The notes below the pieces were generated by a model. It was not told the origin of the DNA. It searched no databases and saw only the letters and a list, made by a program, of their open reading frames with translations. A DNA stretch of 64,000 nt from JANQHS01 sp965267505 (lineage in GTDB: Bacteria > Bacteroidota > Bacteroidia > Cytophagales > CCMP332): the NCBI GenBank assembly GCA_965267505.1, contig OZ254081.1, positions 1,860,001-1,924,000 on the forward strand, in the 5' to 3' direction. The position numbers and the translations under genes are program-made. Position 1 is the stretch's first letter; each line of letters starts with the position of its first letter. Below, one piece after another: positions 9,136 through 17,900 of the stretch.

Positions 9136-10245
9136 ATGAAGTATCTGGTTTTCGGCATATTTCTTCTTTCATCCTGCTCCAAACCCATCTCCTCCCTTTT
9201 CAAGGGCAATTGCGTGAAGCAGAGCAATTCTCCCTATGTCTGCAGGGGGTTTTTGAAAGATTCGGCCTATTCATTTGAATCGGAGGGGAGGAGGGAAATA
9301 AAGCTGACCTATACGGGCTGTGGAGGTTTTTTTATTAGAAATGAGCATTCCGGGGTGCTTATCGATCCTTTCTTCTCTAATAAACGCTTCGTTCAAACCG
9401 GCATACTTCCTTTTAGAACAAGACCTGGGTTGGTAGAACATGCTCTTAATCCAATCTCGGATCTCCAGTCTAAGACCAAGGGGATATTCATTACCCATGC
9501 CCATTACGACCACCTCATGGATGCGCCCTATGTGGCCGTGGATTATCTCAATAATACCAAGCCAGCAATCCATGTTTCTACCTCCGGGGAAACGATGATT
9601 GATAGCATACCTGGGATCAATGTGGTGAACATCGAGCAGAATGGCTTTTCGCAATGGCATGGGAATAGGGTCGGCCAGCACTATGATTTTGAGAATGGCC
9701 CAGGCACATTGCGTGTCTGGCCTATCGCTACCACCCATGCGCCACATACCAAGAACAAGCGCTTCTATGACGGGGAATCAAAGAAGTCCAAGGCCCTTTC
9801 CAAGACCATGAGTTATAGTCGAGCTGGCCACTGGCGGCTAGGGCAGACCTTTTCCTTCCTCATCGAATTCCTGGACGCCAATGGTAAAAGGGAATTTCTG
9901 ATCTATGTCCAGTCCTCCGCCGCTCCGCCCGACCATGGGTGGATCCCACCGGCCCTATTCGGAAAAGAGGATACCATAGACCTGGCCATTATGGGTGCGG
10001 CTTCCTATGCCAATACCAATGATTATCCGGAAGCCTTGGTGAGGCATTTGAGGCCCAAACGTATCATAATCTGCCATTGGGAGGATTTCTTCAATCGCTA
10101 TAAGCGCAAGAAGAAGCGTCTGGTCCGTCGCACGGATATCGCCGGCTTCGTCAACCGCCTGAACGCAGTTTTCCCATACACCATCCATGGGGTGGAGAGG
10201 TTTGTGATGCCTATTCCAGGTATCACCGGGACTGTCTTTTATTAA
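9136..10245 (+). CDS. Metallo-beta-lactamase-fold lipoprotein (NAPE-PLD/UlaG-like)
   Basis: A 369-residue predicted lipoprotein. The ATG at 9136 gives a short signal ending in LLSSC; the upstream ATG at 9112 adds eight residues and is less likely. The mature part has the dinuclear-metal motif HAHYDHLMD and downstream histidines (TTHAPH, CHWED) as in the NAPE-PLD/UlaG branch, which acts on phosphodiesters and lactones. An early TYTGCGGFFI strand and the VLIDPFFS motif fit that branch. It should act in the periplasm or at the outer membrane. Codon use is clearly richer in G+C than upstream genes, shared with the adjacent convergent permease gene. Confidence 0.78.
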   Translation: MKYLVFGIFLLSSCSKPISSLFKGNCVKQSNSPYVCRGFLKDSAYSFESEGRREIKLTYTGCGGFFIRNEHSGVLIDPFFSNKRFVQTGILPFRTRPGLVEHALNPISDLQSKTKGIFITHAHYDHLMDAPYVAVDYLNNTKPAIHVSTSGETMIDSIPGINVVNIEQNGFSQWHGNRVGQHYDFENGPGTLRVWPIATTHAPHTKNKRFYDGESKKSKALSKTMSYSRAGHWRLGQTFSFLIEFLDANGKREFLIYVQSSAAPPDHGWIPPALFGKEDTIDLAIMGAASYANTNDYPEALVRHLRPKRIIICHWEDFFNRYKRKKKRLVRRTDIAGFVNRLNAVFPYTIHGVERFVMPIPGITGTVFY

Positions 10246-10282
10246 TGACGTTCTGGGCTGCTGGTGCCAGGGATAAATTTTA

Positions 10283-12898
10283 TCACTCCCCACTCAAAAA
10301 ACGAGTTGGGTTTTGGGTGGCGAGTCGCAAGGACTGGAAGCCTACAGTAAAGACGGCAACCAACAATGAGACCACAGCTGCCAAAGCAAAATAGAACCAG
10401 CTGAGGTCAATGCGGAGTATGTAGCTTTCCAGCCAGCCGTTGAGGGCGAACCAGGCGCAGAGATAGGCCAAAGCATTGGCCACAAGGAATAGCAATAAGA
10501 AAGGTCTGCTTAGGAGTAGTACAATGGCGAGGATTCGAGCTCCTAAAACCTTGCGCACAGCCACTTCCTTCAATCTTGCTTTTAACCATAGATGAGCCAT
10601 GGCAAACATTCCAAAGAATGCAATAAACAAAGCTATAAGAGTAAGGCCATCTAAAACTTTGCTGAGCTTTTGCTCGGTATCATATAATTGGGCGAAGGTC
10701 TGATCAAGGAAATATGATTCTATGGCAGTGCCATTTGTAGCCTGCTTCCATGCCTGCTCTATGCCTTCCAGGGTTTTGTTCAGGTCTCCGCTGGCAACTT
10801 TTAGGTTCACGTAATTCATCTCACCTTCCCTCCAGAAAAACGCAAAGGGTTTAATGCCGTTTTTGAATCCGGCAAACTGAAAATCTTTCACCACTCCGAG
10901 CACCCGGCCCTTCACCAAGGTATCGGCATTGGTGGTTAGGGGTATGCGCCTTCCAATGTCGCCGTCTTTCAGGTTCAAGGCTTTGAAGGCTTCCTCGTTT
11001 AAGACCATATGCCATCCTTCTGCCTGGCTGGCGATTTCCCTGGAGAAATATTCTCCCTTGGCCAATTCTATATCCAGCGTTTTAAAGTATTCAGGATCTA
11101 TCACTATGAAATTGACTAAAATAGGATCTTCTATGCCGAGGTTGGTGGTCCAGTTGAGCTTGCCAAGTTCTCCATTGGACCTCGCGACTTCCTCGACTCC
11201 GGGAACTTTGCGTATAGCATCCAGGAATTGCTCCTGGTTGTTTAAGGAACCGGCGTTTGGGATCACCAGAGTCTGCTCCGTATTAAACCCCAGCTCAGCA
11301 TTTCTAAATAGATCCAATTGATCTTTTACAACCAGAGCGGCAATGATCATAAATATGCTGAGGGTGAATTGCAGGATGACCAGGCCTCCTCTAACCGCCT
11401 GCACGTTCTTCTTGCCTTCTCCCAAATTCCCACTGAATACATGAAGTAATTTTAATCGGGATAATTGCCAGGAAGGGAAGGTTGCCCCCAACAAACACAG
11501 CATGACAACGAGTGCGAAGAGTCCTAAAAGCAGGGGCAATAAGCCTAGCTCAAAGACCGATATCTTCCATCCCAGGACATCGCTGAATCGCAGGGCCAAA
11601 AATTCAGAAAGAAAAAGGGCCAGCAGAAATGCTATGATCACGAGAGTAAGAGTCTCCACCATAAACTGTCCGAAGAGCTCCGTACGCCCAACGCCAAGTA
11701 TCTTCTTCATACCAATCTCCCGATGGCGTTTGTAGCCATTGCTTAAAGCGAGGTTCATATAGTTGACCAGGGATATAAGAAGTATGAAGATTCCCAGGGC
11801 TCCGAACATCAGCACCGTAGCCAGGTCCCCGTTATTTCCCAGCTCCCACTTCAGGTGGGATTGCAAATGGATATCCTCCAGATTCTGGGAATAAATGATA
11901 TGATTTGTATTTGACTCTACCGACTGCGTACTGTCGTATAAGGGTTGGAGCTTGCTTTCAAAGTACTGAGGAGAAGCTTTGGGATAAAGCCTTACGTAGG
12001 TGTAATAGTTGTACCAGCCCCAGGAATCGAGTCCGCGAGAGAAATTCAGGGGTAAAACAATGTCAAAATCAAAATGAGAATGACGGGGTACATCTTTGAG
12101 GATTGCTATGACCTTGAAGCCCAGAGTATCGTCATTCAAGTGTACCTTGATAGTTTTTCCTAAGGGGTTTTCGTCGCCAAAGTATTTTTCTGCCATGGAC
12201 TCACTGAGCATGACCTGATCGGGTTGAGTGATGCGGGTCGTGCCGCTGCTTTTGAGCAGGGGAAAATGAAAGACGTCGAAAAAGGTAGAGTCGACTCGTA
12301 TGAGACTTTCCTCATAGAATCGTTTGCCGGAGGGCAGTTCAACCAGGTAACGAGAACCCCAGGAAGGGAAAATCCGGGTCGAGGCCTGAACTTCGGGGAT
12401 TTGCTCCTTAAGGGCAGGAGCGAGTGCAGGAGGAGTGGTTGCATCTGCGATGCGTTCGCCTTCGGTGAAGACAAAATCAATAGCCACCCTTTTTATTTGT
12501 TTGTAGTCTTTATGAAATCGGTCCCATTTGAATTCTTCCAGAACATAAAGGGAGATGAATAGAAAACAAGCTATGCCCAGGGTGAGGCTGCCTATGTTCA
12601 TCAGTGCATCCAAGGGATGCTTTCGCATTTGTCGGAGTGCAAAACGGGTATGGGTACCGTAATAAAGGAGAAAATCGCTGATCGGGTTCTTGCGCAATGC
12701 AAAGGGTCTGAGCATGAGGAAGACCTGTTTCCAGTACCAGACTTTCGCTTTGCTTGGTCCTTGGTTTTGCACCTCCTCCTGGAATTGTTCATAAAGGTCG
12801 CCTTGGAGGTGGTCTATGAGGTCCGGCTTGCAAAACCAATGAAAGAACCGGTCAGCAAGCCTGGGAGGTCGATATTCCTTGTTTGGATCAGCAGGCAT
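10283..12898 (-). CDS. FtsX/MacB-type ABC transporter permease with PadR-linked prefix domain
   Basis: An 871-residue permease of the Bacteroidota type that follows a PadR gene. Residues about 1-75 form the soluble permease-prefix domain (LADRFFHWFC to LLYYG). Then come two MacB-like modules: helix at about 100-120, periplasmic domain to about 360, three helices with the KRHREIGMKKILG coupling motif, helices at about 510-530, a second periplasmic domain, and a terminal FtsX bundle with KEVAVRKVLGA. Such proteins are thought to work in export or stress release. Its start overlaps the PadR stop by 11 bases. No ATPase gene is adjacent. Confidence 0.85.
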   Translation of the reverse strand: MPADPNKEYRPPRLADRFFHWFCKPDLIDHLQGDLYEQFQEEVQNQGPSKAKVWYWKQVFLMLRPFALRKNPISDFLLYYGTHTRFALRQMRKHPLDALMNIGSLTLGIACFLFISLYVLEEFKWDRFHKDYKQIKRVAIDFVFTEGERIADATTPPALAPALKEQIPEVQASTRIFPSWGSRYLVELPSGKRFYEESLIRVDSTFFDVFHFPLLKSSGTTRITQPDQVMLSESMAEKYFGDENPLGKTIKVHLNDDTLGFKVIAILKDVPRHSHFDFDIVLPLNFSRGLDSWGWYNYYTYVRLYPKASPQYFESKLQPLYDSTQSVESNTNHIIYSQNLEDIHLQSHLKWELGNNGDLATVLMFGALGIFILLISLVNYMNLALSNGYKRHREIGMKKILGVGRTELFGQFMVETLTLVIIAFLLALFLSEFLALRFSDVLGWKISVFELGLLPLLLGLFALVVMLCLLGATFPSWQLSRLKLLHVFSGNLGEGKKNVQAVRGGLVILQFTLSIFMIIAALVVKDQLDLFRNAELGFNTEQTLVIPNAGSLNNQEQFLDAIRKVPGVEEVARSNGELGKLNWTTNLGIEDPILVNFIVIDPEYFKTLDIELAKGEYFSREIASQAEGWHMVLNEEAFKALNLKDGDIGRRIPLTTNADTLVKGRVLGVVKDFQFAGFKNGIKPFAFFWREGEMNYVNLKVASGDLNKTLEGIEQAWKQATNGTAIESYFLDQTFAQLYDTEQKLSKVLDGLTLIALFIAFFGMFAMAHLWLKARLKEVAVRKVLGARILAIVLLLSRPFLLLFLVANALAYLCAWFALNGWLESYILRIDLSWFYFALAAVVSLLVAVFTVGFQSLRLATQNPTRFLSGE

Positions 12899-13232
12899 AA
12901 TTAAGTCCCTTGAGGGCGATCTCGGGGATCTGGTTCCAGAGTGAGTTTCGTTGCTCCTTGGCTTTGGCCAAAGCTCTTTTCCCTTCGGAGGTTATGGAGA
13001 AGATCTTCTTGGGCCGTCCACCCCGTTTGCTCGATCCCGCTTTTAGTTCTGATTGTAGGAATCCCTTTTCTTCGAGTCTGACCAATGCTGCATGGATAGC
13101 ACCTATGGCTGCTTTGCGTCCGGTTTGCTTTTCCAGTTCCTCCCGGATGGATACCCCATATGCATCTGGATAGAGCACTCCGCATAGTAGCAGGACCAGT
13201 TCTTCAAATTCACCTAGCTGTGTTCCTTTCAT
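12888..13232 (-). CDS. PadR-family transcriptional regulator
   Basis: A 114-residue winged-helix regulator of the PadR family, the class that typically heads a permease-prefix transporter gene. The fold is visible as an N-terminal helix (GEFEELVLLLCG), recognition region GVSIREELEKQTGR, a wing with ALVRLEEKGFL and SSKRGGRPKKIFSIT, and a short C-terminal helix. It overlaps the permease start by 11 bases, so the two are one transcript and it most likely controls its own operon. Confidence 0.88.
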   Translation of the reverse strand: MKGTQLGEFEELVLLLCGVLYPDAYGVSIREELEKQTGRKAAIGAIHAALVRLEEKGFLQSELKAGSSKRGGRPKKIFSITSEGKRALAKAKEQRNSLWNQIPEIALKGLNYAC

Positions 13233-13531
13233 CTTTTTGGTTTTTTCGTAAATGTAAAAATACCTGTTTTTCTACAAATGCGAAAAATGATGAAAGGCTG
13301 AATAGCAATGGTTAAGGATTAATTATTAACTGTGAGTGGGAGCTAGAGAATTCTAAGTACTGGGTATTTTAGGTGTGTCATCCCATCGCTAGCGTTTTGC
13401 ATACAAAAGCACCCAAAAAGAGTTAGGTGGAATGATGGATTATGGGTCAATGCCATTTTTGAATCAGTCAATTGCATTGTTTTGATATTGCCAAGAGGAA
13501 TGGATATTCTATTCTGCAATAAGAATCCCAC
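13233..13531. other. Intergenic region between toxin-like gene and PadR operon
   Basis: 299 bases. It should hold the PadR operon promoter (transcribed to the left) and the 3' end of the upstream minus-strand toxin transcript. An AT-rich piece near 13318-13332 resembles part of the inverted repeats that flank the four-helix-bundle gene at 31.7 kb, but it is too short to call. A 62-codon minus-strand reading frame (13343-13531) has no ribosome site or protein-like composition, so I see no immunity gene here. Confidence 0.5.
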
Positions 13532-14995
13532 TTAATTCTCTAAGGGATCCCACCCCTTATGAGGTTTTATATCCACTAATAATTCTGGGTTAACTCCAAT
13601 TCTAACTCCCTCATTATTATAAATTTTCTGATCCCATAACGACATCCAATAATGCAGAGTTCTAGTTTCTACAGGTATACCCTTGACATCGTATGCTTCT
13701 TTAAATAAAATAGCTCCCTGCCTTTCACCCTTGTTACCAGACCATTGATTGAAATCTGCATCTTCAAGAGCAAATAATTCCCTTTCAGGACCAGAATGAA
13801 GACTTTCTAAATGTCCTGCTTGAACACCGATTCCATCTTCCTTACCATGTACCCTCTGTCTCCAATTCTTTTTAGAGGTTGATTTTTTAACTAAAAAATA
13901 TAGGGGATGATCTTCTCTAATTTCTTCTAGCATATGCCTCATAAATTTGCTATTGTATTTTCTTTTAGCCCTTGAGGTTTGTGGTCCTCGTTCTATTTTG
14001 TTCTTTACTTTTTCAATTTGATCTTGGCTCTTTTTTCTAATCTTTCCTAATCTATTATTGTAATCTGAGTGATTTTGAATTTTCTCCTCGATCTTTAATA
14101 TTTTTTTTCCAGACTCAATTACTTTCCTTGTCTTTGTCCCCACTTTTAGTGAGACTTTTGCTGCGGCGGTGGTGCCTGCGCTAATAATTGCAAATATTAC
14201 TTCCACGAAAATGTATCCGATTATTTTGCCAGCCTCAAAACCCGCCTCCCATGGATTGAGACTGAATATTTCAGAAAGATTGTCTTGTACATCTTTGGAA
14301 ATAGCAATCCATATTTCCTCCCAGCTGAGATTTATTATTTCGTCAAAATTCTCAATTATATAATATATTGCTTCAATTAGATCCGGTATAGTTTTGATCA
14401 AATCCCAAATAGACAAAGCAGCGCCCGAAATTATTCCACCAAGTTGTGCAATGAGGTATTGTGCTTTCCACCATGGGTCAAAAGCAAATCTAATAGCAAA
14501 TTCCAACCCATCATTTTTGTCAATAAATAAGTTGAGTTTTGGGGCTTTGTGGTGTATAAAATTATATGCTTTTAGGTTTTTTCTATACGCTGCAAATGAA
14601 GGTAGATTTAGTTTTATGTATCCTGGTACAGTATCTTTATCTCTTAAATTATTTAGGTAGGTGACGTATTGAAAAAGCACCTTGGCTTCATGAGGGCCAT
14701 TTGTCTGATATAATGCTTCCAGATAATTTAAGTATGGAAAATTTTTCTTTCCTTTTCCCCAGGTAATTTCGCCAGGATATTTGTCAATTTTATTTAGGCC
14801 CGTTGGGATATTTTTTTCCCTTAGCCGAAGGTATTTTATTTTGAATCTTCTTGGGTTTTCTGATATTGCTTTCCTGATAGCTAAAGAGCTAATTGAGTAT
14901 TCTTCAGCTTTTTTAAGAAGTTTTAAAACTTTATGAGCATCCCTTTCGATTGCAATTTCATGTAAGAGAATAATTTTCTTGGGTACCTCAGCCAT
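13532..14995 (-). CDS. Polymorphic-toxin-like protein with C-terminal nuclease-type domain
   Basis: A 487-residue protein in three parts. Residues 1-180 are helical and basic. Residues about 185-285 are strongly hydrophobic with glycine/alanine-rich helices (GGIISGAALS; GYIFVEVIFAIISAG), the sort of pre-toxin region seen in many polymorphic toxins. Residues about 345-487 carry a compact domain with AGHLESLHSG, ALEDADFNQWS, GERQGAILF and VPVETRT motifs, resembling the 'type 5' polymorphic-toxin C-termini. I read this as a probable nuclease or related cytotoxic domain. It starts two bases after the giant upstream gene's stop and is surely co-transcribed. No immunity gene is visible downstream. 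Confidence 0.6.
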   Translation of the reverse strand: MAEVPKKIILLHEIAIERDAHKVLKLLKKAEEYSISSLAIRKAISENPRRFKIKYLRLREKNIPTGLNKIDKYPGEITWGKGKKNFPYLNYLEALYQTNGPHEAKVLFQYVTYLNNLRDKDTVPGYIKLNLPSFAAYRKNLKAYNFIHHKAPKLNLFIDKNDGLEFAIRFAFDPWWKAQYLIAQLGGIISGAALSIWDLIKTIPDLIEAIYYIIENFDEIINLSWEEIWIAISKDVQDNLSEIFSLNPWEAGFEAGKIIGYIFVEVIFAIISAGTTAAAKVSLKVGTKTRKVIESGKKILKIEEKIQNHSDYNNRLGKIRKKSQDQIEKVKNKIERGPQTSRAKRKYNSKFMRHMLEEIREDHPLYFLVKKSTSKKNWRQRVHGKEDGIGVQAGHLESLHSGPERELFALEDADFNQWSGNKGERQGAILFKEAYDVKGIPVETRTLHYWMSLWDQKIYNNEGVRIGVNPELLVDIKPHKGWDPLEN

Positions 14996-14997
14996 TT

Positions 14998-17900
14998 TTA
15001 TTCCTGTTCATTATTAGGGGCTATTGGAGGAAAAAATACAGATTCTGAAGTTTGCTTTTTTAGGTGGTTTAGTTCTGCTATATTCCTATTCGTTTCAATA
15101 TCTCTCCTGTCCTCCAGATATTTTTCCGTGGCTGCCATATTTCCTACTTCAGCTTCAAGATAATATGCTCCGGCGTTTATGTAGAAATCTTTAGGTAGAT
15201 TAATTTGTTTCTCTTGAAATTCAAATGGTACTTGCTTTAAGTAGGCCATGGCTTCATTTAATTCTTCAAATAGGTTGTTTTTCTCTGCGGAATTTTTTGT
15301 CAGTTTTTTTGAAAAATTTACTATTTCTAATAATTCCATGTTTGGGACAAAGGGTTCTGGAATTCTTAATGCTCCGTTTCCTCTAGAAATTCCTGGTACT
15401 CCAGATAGGTAATTTTTAAAGGCTTGTCTTGCAATTATTGCTGATGTAAGCATATATCGTGGATTGTCTTGTTCATCCTGAAAAATTTTCCCAAACTCTT
15501 CAAGGTTAAATACTCTCATATCGGTAACAGTAGATCCCTTTATGATTTCCTCATTCATATCTACTACTATTTTAACATCCGTTAATGTTGTCTTTACATT
15601 ATAACCGTTTTGGATTTGAAAGAATTGGTAATTCACAGTCCTTCCCATATTTGGATTTTCCAAGTTTACTGTTTCAGTTCTCGCATCTGAAGTTGATAAT
15701 TCTTCTGTTGAACTTACTTTTATTTCTACTTTGTTTTCTTGTGAAGTTTCGTTAGCAACTTTTCTTATTGTATTACTTGTGTCTTTTGAAAATGCTTCTC
15801 GACTTTCTTTATTTGCTGTTTTTCCTGTTTGTTTTTGGCTTTTTTCGAGGGTATTTTTTCTTGTGTCTTTTTTTGTTTGCTTATTCTTTTTTTTGTAATT
15901 GAGACCCCCAGATATTCCTGGTATAATTTTGGGAAATTTTAATTTCATATTAAAATCGCTTGATTTTGTTACCGTATTATCTGAAGTGTTTTCGCTTGTA
16001 GATTTGGTATTATTTTCAGTGGTATTTTCAATTTCTTGCGAACTAGTTTCTTTAAGTGAAACTTCTTTTGATAGGTTTTCTTCGAAAGAAGAACTTGATT
16101 TTTGTGAGCTTATTTGAGAGTCTGCCCTAGATTCCTCTTGCTTTGAAACCAATTTTATAGTTCTTTCTATTTTTATTTCCTTGGATTCGTTGGGAAATAG
16201 GTTTTCTGTGTGGCTTAATTCTCCCAAATTGTATCCTTTCCACTCGATTCCTATCCTATACGTTTCAACAAATTTTATTACTGGTAAATCCTCTTCCACA
16301 TTTAAAGCTTGTTTTGGGTTTATTACAGCTATGAATGCATCATCATTAATAGTACCATCGTCCTCCATTTTTGGGAAAATTGCAACGCGTTTGGCTTTAT
16401 TGAATTTCAAAAATTCAAGATATGACTGTAGCGTTAATCCCTCTTCATTATAAAACCTGTCGCCAGAAAACTGGAAAAAATCTGTTTTCCATGGAGCTTC
16501 GCTAACTTGGTTAATATTTGTATTGCTTGTTTCATTAGGAAACTGAAGGGATACCAGTAAATCTGCCAAAGGATCAGCTTCTGGCATTACCTCGTTTTGC
16601 AGCGTTTCCAAAGCCCCGAATTGATTTGGATCGTTCCAATAGGCAATGAACTTTTTTCGTTGGGCAGTCATGCCGTTGGTCATTATTTCGTCCATTGCAT
16701 TTTCGTGAAAGCGAACTTCGTTTTTGAATTTGTTTATGTCTTGTTGAATTCTACTTTTTGCTTCATTTAAGTCGCGAATGGATGCATCGCAAATGGATAT
16801 AAGTTTGGCTTTAAAGGAGTGAATATTTATTCCAGTTGTTCTGTTGTACGTGAAACTACCTGTGGCATAAGACCATCCTGTATAAAATCCTCCTTTTCCT
16901 CCACTTTCATTATGTCGTACAACATATCTATAATTTGTTCTGTGATAAGTAAGAGTAATAGTTCTTTTCCAAAACCAACGACCTATTGTATATGAGCGTT
17001 TAATACTCTCACCCCAAGTCGAATATTCTACTTTTAGCGGACTTCCTAATTTTTGAAGCTTTGGCTTTTCTGAGTTTATGTGATTATGAAAATTTAAGTA
17101 GGATGATAAATTCAGTCCTTGGATCAATGACCTATCGGCTTCCCATTTTGTGATTTCTGAATCAATATGATCTTCCTGATCACCTAGTTTGCGAATGGTC
17201 TCCTCTGCCACTTGAATATCCTTCTCGAGCTTTCCCTTTTCTCCTTGAATCTTTTTATTTCCGGCGACAGTAAATAACTCATTTGATTGCTCAACAAAGG
17301 CCGCTTTCTTTTCTTCACTTAAGGCGTCGTGATTTAGTAAATATGCCCTAAATCCTCCCCAGAAATTATTCCAATCTGCATCATTTCCAAAGTCCATTTT
17401 CGGATCTAGGGCAAAGGGCTGGTATTCTTTCACCTTGGGACGTCCTCCAATTATTGCGAAAGAGTATCCTCGATCCTTCAGTTCTTGTTGAATTTGAAGT
17501 TGTCCATCAAAATACTTTTTCATTCCATTTTGGTAGGTATAAAGCAAGGGCGGATCGGTCGGCCGCTCAGCTTCCTCCTGATAAACCAAATTATACCCAT
17601 TTAGTCTTAATTCCCCGCTAATGGCCTGCTGTGCATCCAATGCCTCATCCACTAAGGAAGTCGCTTCTTTATACTTTATTTGGTACTCATTGATTTGTTG
17701 AAGGCCATCTCTTATTTGTGAAAATTGAGTCGGTGGATCTTCATCTTCTGGTTCAGGCACAGGGGGAGGATTAAAGATGGCAGATCTTAGACTTTCAATT
17801 TTTTCATTAAACTTTTGAGCCAAGGAATTGAAATGAACTTCTTGTTGATAGGCTTTTTTCAAATTCCGATACCATCTTTTTGGCCTATAATCTAAGAGAT

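Noticed and set aside
9955..10293. Long antisense frames within the GC-rich block
   Set aside because: Expected shadow of high-GC coding sequence in opposite frame; no family features.
13343..13531. A 62-codon minus-strand frame downstream of the toxin-like gene as immunity gene
   Set aside because: Composition is not protein-like, it lies 3' with no gap for a start, and it has no ribosome site.
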